The position numbers were made by a program, and so were the translations under genes. Below the pieces are notes generated by a model. The model was not told the origin of the DNA and did not search any database. It saw only the letters and a list, made by a program, of their open reading frames with translations. A stretch of DNA of 64,000 nt from G038396625 sp038396625 (GTDB lineage Bacteria; Bacillota; Clostridia; Peptostreptococcales; Thermotaleaceae): positions 3,658,001 to 3,722,000 of the forward strand of contig CP121688.1 in assembly GCA_038396625.1 (NCBI GenBank). Reading direction: 5' to 3'. Shown in pieces: positions 43,470 to 53,521 of the stretch (position 1 is the first letter of the stretch; every line of letters starts with the position of its first letter).

Positions 43470-44675
43470 CTATAAGTTAAACTCCTTTGCCACAACATCA
43501 ACTGCCTTTTGTTGATCCTTTGTAGAAATGGCATAAGATATTCTAATCTCTGAGGTTGTTACTTGTTTAAATGCAATCCCATGGTCTGCAAATAATTGAA
43601 ACATTTTTGCTGCTACACCTGATTGACTTCTCATACCCATACCCACGACAGATAATTTTGTAATCTCCCTTTCAATCTCCACTTCTATATCTTGAAATTC
43701 AACTTTTATGCGTTCAATAATATCTAAAATCGTATTTTCATCATCTTTTGGTGCTGTAAAAGATAAATTCACAAATCCATGTAAAGGTGCTGTTTGACTA
43801 ATCATGTCAATGTTAATGTCCATTTCTGCCAATGTTTGAAATATTTTAGAAATATTTTTTATATCATAAGGCACATGATTGATTGTTACCATTAAATCCT
43901 TATCACTTACAGATAAACCCGTAATCACTTTACTTTCCATGCTTGCATCACACTCCTTTATATAAGTCCCTGGCCAATCTTCACTACTTAACGCCACATA
44001 AATAGGCACATGAAATCTTTGCCCCATTTCTACTGCTCTCGTTTCCATTACACCTGCTCCTAAACTTGCCATTTCCAACATTTCTTCATAGCTTATCTCA
44101 TCTAATTTTGAAGCAGTAGGAAATAATCTTGGATCGACAGTATAAATCCCATCTACATCTGTATATATCTCACAATCACATTGAAGCTTTGCTGCTAAGG
44201 CTACAGCAGTAGTGTCAGAACCGCCTCGACCTAACGTTGTAATATCTCCAGTTCCATTGATTCCTTGAAATCCTGCAACAACAACAATTTTTTCTTCATC
44301 TAGATATGTCTTTACTCTATCTATGCTTATATCTTGGATTCTAGCCTTTGTGTGTAACCCTTCTGTCTGAATCCCCGCTTGAAAGCCTGTAAGGGCTACG
44401 GCATTATATCCCATTTCTTTTAATGCCATAGTAAGCAAGGAGATGGACACCTGCTCTCCTGTCGCCATCAACATATCTAATTCCCGATGTTCTGGCTTTT
44501 GAGATATTTCTTTTGCCATACCAATCAAGGTATCTGTAGTCTTGCCCATAGCAGATACAACCACCACTACCTCGTCACCCATCTCTTTTCGAGATATAAT
44601 CCGTTTTGCTATGTGCCTAATTTTATCTATTGTTGCGATCGATGTTCCTCCATATTTTTGCACTACTGTTGTCAT
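43470..44675 (-). CDS. lysC: Aspartate kinase (lysine-sensitive type)
   Basis: Phosphorylates aspartate in the first step toward lysine, threonine, methionine and diaminopimelate. The 401 residues have the N-terminal VQKYGGTSIAT, GRGGSDTTAVALAAKL and TDVDGIYTVDPR of the kinase domain (1-245), then two ACT domains for feedback control (about 265-400). A lysine riboswitch with terminator is upstream on the same strand, which makes this the lysine-responsive isozyme. Length is normal for a monofunctional enzyme. Confidence 0.97.
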   Translation of the reverse strand: MTTVVQKYGGTSIATIDKIRHIAKRIISRKEMGDEVVVVVSAMGKTTDTLIGMAKEISQKPEHRELDMLMATGEQVSISLLTMALKEMGYNAVALTGFQAGIQTEGLHTKARIQDISIDRVKTYLDEEKIVVVAGFQGINGTGDITTLGRGGSDTTAVALAAKLQCDCEIYTDVDGIYTVDPRLFPTASKLDEISYEEMLEMASLGAGVMETRAVEMGQRFHVPIYVALSSEDWPGTYIKECDASMESKVITGLSVSDKDLMVTINHVPYDIKNISKIFQTLAEMDINIDMISQTAPLHGFVNLSFTAPKDDENTILDIIERIKVEFQDIEVEIEREITKLSVVGMGMRSQSGVAAKMFQLFADHGIAFKQVTTSEIRISYAISTKDQQKAVDVVAKEFNL

Positions 44676-44931
44676 GTTGTTGCCCTCCTTACAATCATAT
44701 TACCCTATACTATATCGTTGTCCTGTAGTAATTATCGCCATTATAAAAAATTTATAATAAAAATAAAGACCTAGTCTTGTATCTATGGATATTGAATTAA
44801 AAATATCCCCATAAATACACCCAAAGACATTTAATTACTAATGTTAATATAGAGATTATCATGAGCGCCACAAAATACTTTATACTCGTACGTTTCACAG
44901 AGATCCATCAATGATGTTTTTAGAGTAAACA

Positions 44932-44970
44932 AAAACAGCCTAAGAGTAAAAGATACACTTGGCTGTTTTA
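44932..44970 (-). terminator. Regulated terminator of the lysine riboswitch
   Basis: On the minus strand AAAACAGCC / GGCTGTTTTTGTTT follows the aptamer directly. It is about 255 bases upstream of lysC. Confidence 0.85.
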
Positions 44971-44989
44971 TATCACCAAAATACAACTT

Positions 44990-45182
44990 TCACCCCGTGT
45001 GAAGTAGCTCATCGTTGATAAACTGGGTCATCTATCAGCGACAGTCCTATATTTATTCAATATAGGCCCAACATAACAAGTTCAGGGGTACCTGTATGTT
45101 TCGGCGATGATTCCTTTCCTATGTGATCAGCAGATCCCTAATCTTCCTCCATAGTACTCTTAATCTATCGCAACCTCTAAGA
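44990..45182 (-). ncRNA. Lysine riboswitch (L box)
   Basis: On the minus strand the aptamer shows the conserved elements in order: AGAGGTTGCGAT, AAGAGTA, GGAAAGGAATCATCGCCGAA, TGGGCC, GGACTGTCGCTG and GAGCTAC closing toward the 3' end. A terminator follows. Lysine binding should stop transcription before lysC. Confidence 0.95.
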
Positions 45183-45222
45183 CACAACTATATAATTAGA
45201 GCATGTTTATTTATTTCTTTGT

Positions 45223-45251
45223 ATATTAACACACCCATAATCCTTTGTCAA
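45223..45251 (-). promoter_or_regulatory. Sigma-A promoter of the lysine riboswitch-lysC unit
   Basis: Minus strand TTGACA (45246-45251), a 17-base spacer, TAATAT (45223-45228). Transcription would start about 35 bases before the aptamer. Confidence 0.8.
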
Positions 45252-45577
45252 CAGGTTTAAAAATAAGTTCTTTTAACCCCATGAATTTGGGTCAAATTTC
45301 TTCTCGTTCTTATTAAAATAATCGTTTACTATAGAATTCTGTCAATTGATGTTATTGTTTCAATGTATTCACTATACAGAAATAATAAAATAATCATTTT
45401 ATTTTAATTTTGACTTTTGGGCATTCGTTTTTTCATGATAGAATTCGACATAAACCTACGAATTGGTTTCCATTTTTTGCATGAATTGTAAGTCGCCTTC
45501 GACTTGCTGTGTCGCTTTATCACTGCAAAATACTATATTGAGAATATTTGTTATTGTCGTGAAATTGGATTTTTTCC

Positions 45578-45607
45578 TTGTACAATATTTCAAAATCATG
45601 ATATAAT
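45578..45607 (+). promoter_or_regulatory. Likely sigma-A promoter of the first nhaC gene
   Basis: TTGTAC (45578-45583), an 18-base spacer and TATAAT (45602-45607), about 50 bases upstream of the start codon. The rest of the gap from the lysine riboswitch promoter (about 45252-45577) shows nothing recognisable. Confidence 0.65.
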
Positions 45608-45658
45608 GTTTATAGCCTTAATAATTTTTTCAAAATTCATACGATGGGAGGACTTTTT

Positions 45659-47062
45659 ATGGAACAAAACTCTCCAAGAAAAGTTAGTTTTGGAGAAGCA
45701 ATGATCGTTATTTTATTTTTGATCGCAGCACTAATATCTACTTTAATGTTATGGGGTGGAGATCCTCATATGCCTCTTCTAGCTTCATCTGCAGTCGCAA
45801 CAATAGTTGCTGTTAGAGCTGGCTTTAAATGGTCTGATATCGAAGGAGGCATTCTTGAAACAATCAAAATGGCAACACAAGCGATACTTATTCTGATGAT
45901 TATTGGATGTATCATTGGTACTTGGATCTTAGCAGGTGTTGTCCCTACTATGATCTATTATGGATTAAAAATCATCTCTCCAGGTATATTCTTGATTGCT
46001 ACTTGCCTTATTTGTGCAATCGTTTCGCTAGCAACAGGTAGTTCTTGGACAACAGCAGGTACTGTTGGTATTGCACTTTTAGGTGTTGGTGGTGGATTAG
46101 GAATGCCTCTTCCAATGGTTGCTGGAGCAATCATCTCTGGTGCTTACTTTGGAGATAAAATGTCACCACTTTCTGATACGACGAATTTAGCCCCTGCTAT
46201 GGCTGGTGCAAACTTATTTGATCACATCAAGCATATGGCTTATACTACTGGTCCTAGCTTGTTAATCTCTTGTGTATTATTTGGAATCTTAGGTATGAAA
46301 TACGCTGGCAAAGAGTTAGATACTGCAGGTATCAACGCTTTACTAGATACCCTTGGACAGCAATTTGCCATTAATCCTTTGTTGCTCATTCCTCCTGTAT
46401 TGGTTATCGCCATGGTAATCTTTAAGGTTCCTGCAATCCCAGGACTTATTGGTGGAACAGTATTAGGTGGTTTGTTTGCAGCACTATTCCAAGGTGCTGG
46501 CATGAGTGCCATTATTGAAGCTGCTCATTACGGCTATACTTCAGAAACAGGTGTAGAAGCTGTTGACAGCTTATTAACTCGTGGTGGTCTTGATAGCATG
46601 ATGTGGACTGTATCTCTTATCCTATTAGCGATGTCTTTTGGTGGTATTATGGAAAGAACGGGTATGCTTGAGGTTATTGCAGAAAAGATTCTTAAGCTTG
46701 CAAATAGCACTGGTTCCCTTGTAGTAGCTACATTTGTAACTTGTATTTTCTGTAACCTTACAACAGGGGATCAATATCTATCCATTGTTATTCCAGGTAG
46801 AATGTATAAAGATGTTTATGCAGAACGAGGGTTACATCCAAAGAACTTATCAAGATGTCTTGAAGACTTTGGTACAATTACGTCACCTCTTGTTCCTTGG
46901 AATACCTGTGGTGCCTTCATGCATAGTGCATTAGGTATACATCCATTTGCATACTTGCCTTATGCATTCCTCAACTTAGTAAACCCACTAGTATCTATGT
47001 TCTATGGTTTTACAGGTATCACTATGGCGAAGATTTCTGAAGAAGATAGTAAAGTATCTTAA
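45659..47062 (+). CDS. nhaC: NhaC-family Na+/H+ antiporter
   Basis: A 467-residue membrane antiporter of the NhaC family, with about 11 helices and the signatures GSSWTTAGTVGIALLGVG, GAIISGAYFGDKMSPLSDTTNLAP and CNLTTGDQYLSIVIPGRM. Some members exchange sodium or amino acids (malate-lactate or lysine transport has been reported for relatives), so the exact substrate is open. An in-frame ATG at 45644 overlaps the GGGAGGA ribosome site, so the ATG at 45659 is the start. It has its own promoter and a strong terminator and is not controlled by the lysine riboswitch, which faces the other way. Confidence 0.92.
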   Translation: MEQNSPRKVSFGEAMIVILFLIAALISTLMLWGGDPHMPLLASSAVATIVAVRAGFKWSDIEGGILETIKMATQAILILMIIGCIIGTWILAGVVPTMIYYGLKIISPGIFLIATCLICAIVSLATGSSWTTAGTVGIALLGVGGGLGMPLPMVAGAIISGAYFGDKMSPLSDTTNLAPAMAGANLFDHIKHMAYTTGPSLLISCVLFGILGMKYAGKELDTAGINALLDTLGQQFAINPLLLIPPVLVIAMVIFKVPAIPGLIGGTVLGGLFAALFQGAGMSAIIEAAHYGYTSETGVEAVDSLLTRGGLDSMMWTVSLILLAMSFGGIMERTGMLEVIAEKILKLANSTGSLVVATFVTCIFCNLTTGDQYLSIVIPGRMYKDVYAERGLHPKNLSRCLEDFGTITSPLVPWNTCGAFMHSALGIHPFAYLPYAFLNLVNPLVSMFYGFTGITMAKISEEDSKVS

Positions 47063-47072
47063 TACTTCACTC

Positions 47073-47108
47073 AAAAAACCTTCACTGCAAATGCAGTGAA
47101 GGTTTTTT
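47073..47108 (+). terminator. Terminator after the first nhaC gene
   Basis: AAAAAACCTTCACTGC / GCAGTGAAGGTTTTTT, a perfect 16-bp stem with a 4-base loop. Confidence 0.92.
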
Positions 47109-47206
47109 ATATTATGTTTTTTTATAGGCATAATGTTTCATTTTAAAAATATTAATTAATAAAGTAAAACTTCATTGAGACCCATATATTTTTAGGAGGG
47201 GATGCT

Positions 47207-47689
47207 ATGCGTTTATTTAGTAAAGTTAAACAAGGAATGCTTGATAGTACAAAAGCTATTAAAGAAATGTCTTCTGATGTCACAGAAATTACAAGGCTTA
47301 AAGTAGCACTATCAAAGGATCTCGCCAAAATGGATGAATTGTATTCTAGCTTAGGTAAACAACTATATGCAGCTTACGAAGAAGAAATTTCTAACAACAA
47401 CTTTCCTGAATTTCCTGAAAACATTGTATCACATATGGTAGAAATCCAAGATACCCTTTCAAGAATTAAAGAATACGAATTTAAAATTGAATCACTAAAA
47501 GGGATTATTAAATGCAGTCAATGTGGTTACGAAATTGAAGAAGAAGTAAATTTCTGTGCTAACTGCGGCAACCCAATTGGACCTCTATTTGTAAAGGAAG
47601 CTCCTAATCAAAAAGAAGATACAAAGCCAAATAACGATGAAAAAGACATTGAAGATCCGGCTAAAAAACAAGAAGAAAATCCTGAGTAA
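47207..47689 (+). CDS. Coiled-coil zinc-ribbon protein of unknown function
   Basis: A 160-residue protein. Residues 1-100 are helical and charged, probably a coiled coil. Residues about 102-123 hold a zinc ribbon with two CxxC pairs (CSQCGYEIEEEVNFCANCG). The tail (125-160) is acidic and disordered. AGGAGGGGATGCT precedes the ATG. Similar zinc-ribbon proteins are common in Clostridia, but no function is established. It is a single-gene unit with a terminator over its stop codon, between two nhaC-type genes. Confidence 0.85.
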   Translation: MRLFSKVKQGMLDSTKAIKEMSSDVTEITRLKVALSKDLAKMDELYSSLGKQLYAAYEEEISNNNFPEFPENIVSHMVEIQDTLSRIKEYEFKIESLKGIIKCSQCGYEIEEEVNFCANCGNPIGPLFVKEAPNQKEDTKPNNDEKDIEDPAKKQEENPE

Positions 47690-47706
47690 AATTTTACTCA
47701 GGATTT
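47676..47706. terminator. Terminator after the zinc-ribbon gene
   Basis: AAAATCCTGAGTAAA / TTTACTCAGGATTTT, nearly loop-free palindrome overlapping the stop codon, followed by T-rich sequence. Confidence 0.85.
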
Positions 47707-47779
47707 TTAAAATTTTTGCTGTTTTGAAAGAGTAAGTTTTGATTGTTTTTATTTTATCAATCTTTTCTGCAATCTACAT

Positions 47780-47962
47780 TTACTTCTCCATATCTTCTTG
47801 ATATTTAGCTTCTTCAATCTCAAGATCTATATTAATAATTTCTTGATTCATCTCATTTTTTACGCTCATTTCTTCTTGTGTCAAACTTGGTTTTCGCAGA
47901 ATAGCAGCATATTTTTCCATGATTTCTTCTCTTTTTCTTTCTAAATTTTTCACATATTCCAT
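47780..47962 (-). CDS. Small coiled-coil protein of unknown function
   Basis: A 60-residue, highly charged, helical protein (MEYVKNLERKREEIMEKYAA), likely one coiled coil. A GAGGAAGCTT ribosome site precedes the ATG, which supports it being a real gene. It converges on the zinc-ribbon gene. Nothing in the sequence suggests a specific function. Confidence 0.6.
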   Translation of the reverse strand: MEYVKNLERKREEIMEKYAAILRKPSLTQEEMSVKNEMNQEIINIDLEIEEAKYQEDMEK

Positions 47963-48275
47963 AAGCTTCCTCGTCTCCTTTCACATATAATAACTTTCAA
48001 TACTAGTAGCTTGAGATTTTCGACTATTATTTCACAATTACATTATATATTAAAATTCTCTACTTGTAAAGAAAATTTAGAATTTTTAAATTTCAATAAT
48101 AAGTCTTATTAAATTATTTGAAATTATTGTTCGTTCTAATGAACGCTAGTTGCTTATAGTCTCACAAATTATCTTTTACATCATTGCAAATAAAACTATA
48201 ATTTATGTCTCTTTTTAGAAATTTATAGTAAAATGATATTGTTACGAATATCTCATCATAGAAAAGAGGGTCATT

Positions 48276-49652
48276 ATGAACAGAAACATTTCTATAAGGT
48301 CCACCTATATGGCATTGTTTATTTTGTTGTTAGGTATTCTTGTATCCTTGCAATTAGGATATTCGGCTTTTTATGGTTTATTAATCGGCACAATAGTTGT
48401 ATATATTGTTGCCTTACGCCATGGTTATCTCCATAAAGACATACTGTTTATGATGTACACTGGTATTAAAAGTGCTTGGATTGTATTACTTATGATGGCC
48501 ATCATCGGCAGCCTTATTGGAGTTTGGATGAAAGGCGGTACAATTCCAACAATGATGTACTTAGGCTTCCGATATTTGTCTCGTGTCAATTTTATATTGG
48601 CTAGTTTTTTGATTACAACTATCATTTCTATGGTTTTGGGTACCTCTTTAGGATCAATCAGTACCATCGGCATGGCGCTTCTCGGTATTGGTAGGGGTTT
48701 GAATGTGCCTATTCCCCTTTTGGCAGGTGCTATTATTTCTGGTGCCTATGTTGGTGATCGTTCTTCACCTATGTCTAGTAGCATGAACCTAACTTGCGTC
48801 ATCACAGAAACAAAATTAACGGATAATTTAAAACACATGATGACGACCATGAGCCCTGTATTTATTCTTTGTACTCTTTTTTATTTTTGGACAGGGAGAG
48901 CTTATATTCCCGATAGCACAACAAATTCTCAGATCGCTGCATTACAGCAAATATTGCTGTCATATTTTTATATATCTCCTATTCACCTTTTGTCTCCTTT
49001 TATAATTATTGTTTTAGCTATCTTTCGTATCCCAATCATAACAAGCTTAGGAATGGGCTTCTTTGTTAGTTGTATATTCATTCTTTTTACAGGTCATCTT
49101 ACACTGAAAGAAATTCTCTACAGTGCCCTCTTAGGTTTTCATCCTACCAACTTTTATCTCTCCTCTATATTGTCTGGTGGGGGACTATTATCTATGAAAA
49201 ATGTTATTCTTATTATTGCATCATCTACTGCCTTAAACGGGATTTTAGACGGCACTGGAATGATTGCACCTTTAATACAAAAATTTATCCAAAAAATAAA
49301 AAGTATTGGTCATCTTATCATGCAAACTTCTTTTTTGAGCTTTATCATTGCAGCCATTACTTGTAATCAAACCTTATCGATTATCATCACAGGTAAATTT
49401 CTTCAACCTACTTTTTCAAACTATGGTGTATCAAAAAATACCCTTGCACGGACCCTAAGTGATACAGGTACTGTATTAGTACCTTTAATTCCCTGGAATG
49501 TGAATGCCATTGTCATCGCAACTATTTTTCGTGTTTCTGTATGGCATTTCATACCGTATTCTGTTTTATGTTATTTATTACCTATTTTTACAGTTTTCTA
49601 TGGCTTTATGGGATGGGTGCAGAAGGATAACAATGCTCATTCATCTTATTAA
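48276..49652 (+). CDS. NhaC-family antiporter, second gene
   Basis: A 458-residue NhaC-type membrane protein. It shares with the first copy the layout and the motifs GTSLGSISTIGMALLGIG, GAIISGAYVGDRSSPMSSSMNL and NQTLSIIITGKF. The TNLAP stretch of the first is replaced by MNLTCV and TTGDQ by TCNQT, so the two are clearly diverged and may move different solutes. An AGAGGGTCATT ribosome site precedes the ATG. No shared operon with its neighbours. Confidence 0.88.
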   Translation: MNRNISIRSTYMALFILLLGILVSLQLGYSAFYGLLIGTIVVYIVALRHGYLHKDILFMMYTGIKSAWIVLLMMAIIGSLIGVWMKGGTIPTMMYLGFRYLSRVNFILASFLITTIISMVLGTSLGSISTIGMALLGIGRGLNVPIPLLAGAIISGAYVGDRSSPMSSSMNLTCVITETKLTDNLKHMMTTMSPVFILCTLFYFWTGRAYIPDSTTNSQIAALQQILLSYFYISPIHLLSPFIIIVLAIFRIPIITSLGMGFFVSCIFILFTGHLTLKEILYSALLGFHPTNFYLSSILSGGGLLSMKNVILIIASSTALNGILDGTGMIAPLIQKFIQKIKSIGHLIMQTSFLSFIIAAITCNQTLSIIITGKFLQPTFSNYGVSKNTLARTLSDTGTVLVPLIPWNVNAIVIATIFRVSVWHFIPYSVLCYLLPIFTVFYGFMGWVQKDNNAHSSY

Positions 49653-49670
49653 AAATACAATTCTATAAAA

Positions 49671-49698
49671 AAGCAGGAACTCCTAAGAGTCCCTGCTT
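49671..49698 (-). terminator. Terminator after pyc
   Basis: On the minus strand AAGCAGGGACTC / GAGTTCCTGCTT pair with one wobble, followed by TTTTTTATAG. Confidence 0.85.
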
Positions 49699-49709
49699 GC
49701 TTAACAACA

Positions 49710-52700
49710 CTATTCTAATTTCATCAGTAATTCACCACTTTTGACTTGCTGCCCTTCTTTTATTACAATACTTTTTACTTGACCACTAATAGACGCTGTC
49801 ACATTTGTCTCCATCTTCATTGCTTCAATAATCGCAAGGCTTTGCCCTTCTTTCACCTTATCTCCTTCCTGTACCAGTATTTTTACAACGGTTCCAGGAA
49901 TATTTGCTCCTATCTCATACTGATCATCCGGATCTGCCATCGCTGTCATCATGGCTGTACTTTCTTTCGTCTGATAAGTCCTATCTGGGATCGTCATCTC
50001 TCTTCTATTGCCATTTACTTCAAAGACGACTTGTCTATTTCCTTCTCCATCTAATTTTCCTATTTGCACAAGTTTTATAACAAATATCTTACCTTCTGCC
50101 ACTTCTACTTCGCAGGTTTCTCCTTCATTCAATCCCTCAAAGAATACATCACTTTCCATTCTACTAAGCTCTCCATATTCCTTGATGAATTTTAAATAAT
50201 CCTCAAATACCTTTGGATAAAGGGCATAGCTTAGTATTTCTTTCATTGTTGGCTCTATTTGGTGTTTCTCTTTTAGTAATTTTCCTATTGCATCAAAATC
50301 AACCGGTGGCAATAATTCGCCTGGGCGACAGGTAATAGGTTCTTTTCCTTTAAGCACAATTTTTTGTAAATCTTCAGGAAATCCACCTACAGGTTGCCCC
50401 ATCATTCCTTCAAAATAGGAAACAACCGAATCTGGGAATGCCATGTCCTTTCCTTTTTCCAAAATATTTCCTGGCGTTAAGTCATTTTGAACCATAAATA
50501 TCGCCATATCTCCAACCATTTTAGAAGAAGGCGTCACTTTTACGATATCGCCTACCATTTCATTAACTTTTTTATACATATCTTTTACTTCATTAAATTT
50601 ATGACCGATGCCAAAGCTTTCTACTTGAGGCTTTAGATTTGAATATTGCCCTCCTGGGATTTCATATTTATATACTTCAGCTGTTCCCGATTTTAACTCT
50701 GATTCAAATTGACTGTAAATCGGTCTTACATCACTCCAATAGTCTGATATCATCTGTATACCATCCAAATCTAATCCTGTGTCTCTCTCTGTATGATCTA
50801 AAGCCGCAACGATTGAGTTCAATGCAGGTTGACTGGTGAGTCCTGACATACTGTTAATAGCCGTATCTACAATGTCTACTCCTGCCTCTGCTGCCAGCAG
50901 TACAGTAGCTATACCATTGCCACTGGTATCATGGGTATGCAAATGAATGGGGATTGAAATTTCATCTTTAAGTGCTTTAATGAGTTTTTCAGCTGCATAA
51001 GGCTTTAATAGACCTGCCATATCCTTAATCCCTAGTATATGTGCTCCCATTTTTTCGATCTCTTTTGCCGTATCTACATAATATTTTAAGGTATATTTAT
51101 CTTTGCTTGTATCTAATATATCTCCTGTATAACAAACACAAGCCTCTGCAATTTTTCCTGAGTTAAGAACTTCATCAACAGCCACTTCCATACCCTTTAA
51201 CCAGTTTAGAGAGTCAAACACTCTAAAAACATCTATACCGCCTTGTGATGCTTCTTTAATAAAGGCACGAATAACATTGTCTGGATAATTGGTATAGCCA
51301 ACCCCATTGGCTCCTCTTATAAGCATTTGAAACATAATGTTTGGAATTTTTCTTCTAAGTTCTTCTAATCTTTCCCAAGGTGATTCCTTTAGGAAACGAT
51401 AAGCTACATCAAAGGTAGCGCCGCCCCACATCTCTAATGAGAATAAATCTTTTGCACAATAAGCTGTTGCCTTAGCAATTTTTTTCATATCTCTTGTTCT
51501 AACCCTTGTAGCCATTAAAGATTGATGAGCATCTCTAAAAGTCGTATCTGTTAGAAGTAATTTTTTCTGATCTTTTATCCATTTTACTACGCCTTCTGGA
51601 CCTTCTTCATCTAATAATTGTTTTGTCCCTCTTAAAATTTTAGGACTTGGGACATTAGGTACTTTAGGTATGTCATATGCTTTTTTAAATCCATTTCCTT
51701 CATTAACTGCTTTTTCTCCAATGAACTTTAGTACCTTTGCTTCCTTATCTTCCTTTGGCGTAATATCAAATAATTCTGGTGTAATGTCAATAAATCCTGT
51801 ATCACATTCTCCCTTTAAAAAGGTTGGATGCTTTAATACATTGACCAAAAATGCTTGGTTTGTTTTTACACCTGCTACGGACATTTCTCGAATGGATCGA
51901 ATCGCTTTATTGGCAGCATCTTCAAAGGTTCTTGACCATGCGGTTGTTTTTACCAATAAACTATCATAGTATGGACTAATAATTGTTCCCGTATAACCAT
52001 TACCCCCATCAAGCCTAATACCGAAACCTGATCCTGTTCTATATACGTCTATTTTTCCTGTATCAGGAGCAAAATGATTTGAAGGATCTTCTGTCGTTAC
52101 TCTACATTGAATCGCATAACCTCTTGGTCGAATATCTTGCTGATTAAATATCCCTACTTCTTGGGAGTTTAGTGGATAACCCTGAGCAATCAATATCTGA
52201 CTTTGAACAATATCAATCCCTGTAACCATTTCTGTTACAGTATGTTCCACTTGGATTCTAGGGTTCATTTCAATAAAATAATGGTTTCCGTGCTTGTCTA
52301 GTAAAAACTCAACCGTTCCTGCATTCCTATAGTTTACCGCTTTGGCAATTTTGATAGCATCATTACATATCGCTTGTCTTTGTTCCTCTGTAATTCCTAA
52401 AGCTGGAGTAAACTCTATTACTTTTTGATGCCTTCTTTGTATAGAGCAGTCTCTCTCATACAAATGTACAACGTTTCCGTGTTTATCTCCTAATATCTGT
52501 ACTTCAATATGCTTTGGTTTTTCAAGGTATTTTTCCATGAAAATATCATCAATACCAAAAGCTTTTTTTGCTTCATTCTTGGCACTCTTTAATTCAGCAA
52601 GCAGCGTTTGTTCACTTTTTACAATACGCATTCCACGACCGCCACCACCTGCAGCAGCTTTCAGCATAATAGGATAACCACAAGCTTTAGCAAACTCAAT

Positions 52701-53141
52701 GGCTTGCTCATCGGATTCTATAGGTTTTTCAACCCCTGGAATCGTAGGCACCCCTACACTTTGGGCAACGATCTTTGACTTGATTTTGTCTCCTACTCGA
52801 TCCATCATCTCTGGTGTAGGTCCGATAAATTCAATTCCTGACTCCTCACATTTTCTTGCAAAATCAGGATTTTCCGATAAAAATCCATACCCCGGATGTA
52901 TTGCGTCTACACCTTTTTTTCGTGCTAGCTTAATAATTTCATCAATACTCAAATAAGCCTCAATAGGACCCTTATTCTTCCCAATCAGATAAGCCTCATC
53001 TGACTTCAGTCTAAACAATGCACAATTATCTTCTTTAGAATAGATAGCCACTGTCCTTATTCCTAATTCATGACAGGCACGAATCACTCTTATGGCGATT
53101 TCACCTCTATTCGCCACCAACACTTTCTTGAATCTTTTCAT
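49710..53141 (-). CDS. pyc: Pyruvate carboxylase
   Basis: Biotin enzyme that carboxylates pyruvate to oxaloacetate, refilling the pool for aspartate and amino-acid synthesis. At 1143 residues it is the full single-chain form: biotin carboxylase (1-450; KAAAGGGGRGMRIV ATP loop, EMNPRIQVEHTVTE), carboxyltransferase (about 530-800; LLTDTTFRDAHQSLMATRVRT, metal-binding HLHTHDTSGNG), allosteric linker, and biotin carrier domain with EAMKMETNV (biotin-Lys) near the C-terminus. Start: GGGGAGAATACT-ATG. Confidence 0.98.
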   Translation of the reverse strand: MKRFKKVLVANRGEIAIRVIRACHELGIRTVAIYSKEDNCALFRLKSDEAYLIGKNKGPIEAYLSIDEIIKLARKKGVDAIHPGYGFLSENPDFARKCEESGIEFIGPTPEMMDRVGDKIKSKIVAQSVGVPTIPGVEKPIESDEQAIEFAKACGYPIMLKAAAGGGGRGMRIVKSEQTLLAELKSAKNEAKKAFGIDDIFMEKYLEKPKHIEVQILGDKHGNVVHLYERDCSIQRRHQKVIEFTPALGITEEQRQAICNDAIKIAKAVNYRNAGTVEFLLDKHGNHYFIEMNPRIQVEHTVTEMVTGIDIVQSQILIAQGYPLNSQEVGIFNQQDIRPRGYAIQCRVTTEDPSNHFAPDTGKIDVYRTGSGFGIRLDGGNGYTGTIISPYYDSLLVKTTAWSRTFEDAANKAIRSIREMSVAGVKTNQAFLVNVLKHPTFLKGECDTGFIDITPELFDITPKEDKEAKVLKFIGEKAVNEGNGFKKAYDIPKVPNVPSPKILRGTKQLLDEEGPEGVVKWIKDQKKLLLTDTTFRDAHQSLMATRVRTRDMKKIAKATAYCAKDLFSLEMWGGATFDVAYRFLKESPWERLEELRRKIPNIMFQMLIRGANGVGYTNYPDNVIRAFIKEASQGGIDVFRVFDSLNWLKGMEVAVDEVLNSGKIAEACVCYTGDILDTSKDKYTLKYYVDTAKEIEKMGAHILGIKDMAGLLKPYAAEKLIKALKDEISIPIHLHTHDTSGNGIATVLLAAEAGVDIVDTAINSMSGLTSQPALNSIVAALDHTERDTGLDLDGIQMISDYWSDVRPIYSQFESELKSGTAEVYKYEIPGGQYSNLKPQVESFGIGHKFNEVKDMYKKVNEMVGDIVKVTPSSKMVGDMAIFMVQNDLTPGNILEKGKDMAFPDSVVSYFEGMMGQPVGGFPEDLQKIVLKGKEPITCRPGELLPPVDFDAIGKLLKEKHQIEPTMKEILSYALYPKVFEDYLKFIKEYGELSRMESDVFFEGLNEGETCEVEVAEGKIFVIKLVQIGKLDGEGNRQVVFEVNGNRREMTIPDRTYQTKESTAMMTAMADPDDQYEIGANIPGTVVKILVQEGDKVKEGQSLAIIEAMKMETNVTASISGQVKSIVIKEGQQVKSGELLMKLE

Positions 53142-53521
53142 AGTATTCTCCCCTATTATTCAATGATTTTTTTGCATATTTATGCACTTTTTTCTCATCT
53201 TTAATTGTAATACTACTATTATATTACATTTTTTTAATATCTTCAATCAATGTACTTAAGTTATTTTCCTAGAAAACGTTTCCCAGTTATTTTTTTAATT
53301 TTACCACAAAATGAATTTTTTTCCATATGCGTATATGTTAATATATTCCATTTATTTTTATATAATCCTGTACTATAAAACATTTCTATTCAGCTATTTT
53401 AATTTTCTATATATACACTATCTGTTTATAGCATCATGACTTTATTTAAACTTTCATAAAAGTGTAAAATTATAGTATAATAATGGTAATTAAAATATCT
53501 TTGCATATAGGAGATGATAAG
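53142..53521. other. Intergenic region between pyc and the UPF0173 gene
   Basis: Divergent promoter region of 380 A/T-rich bases. A TATAAT -10 box lies at about 53476-53481 for the plus-strand gene. No riboswitch or small gene was recognised. Confidence 0.4.

Noticed and set aside
45252..45640. A second riboswitch upstream of the first nhaC gene
   Set aside because: No lysine, T-box or other riboswitch elements were found on the plus strand; only a sigma-A promoter is visible.
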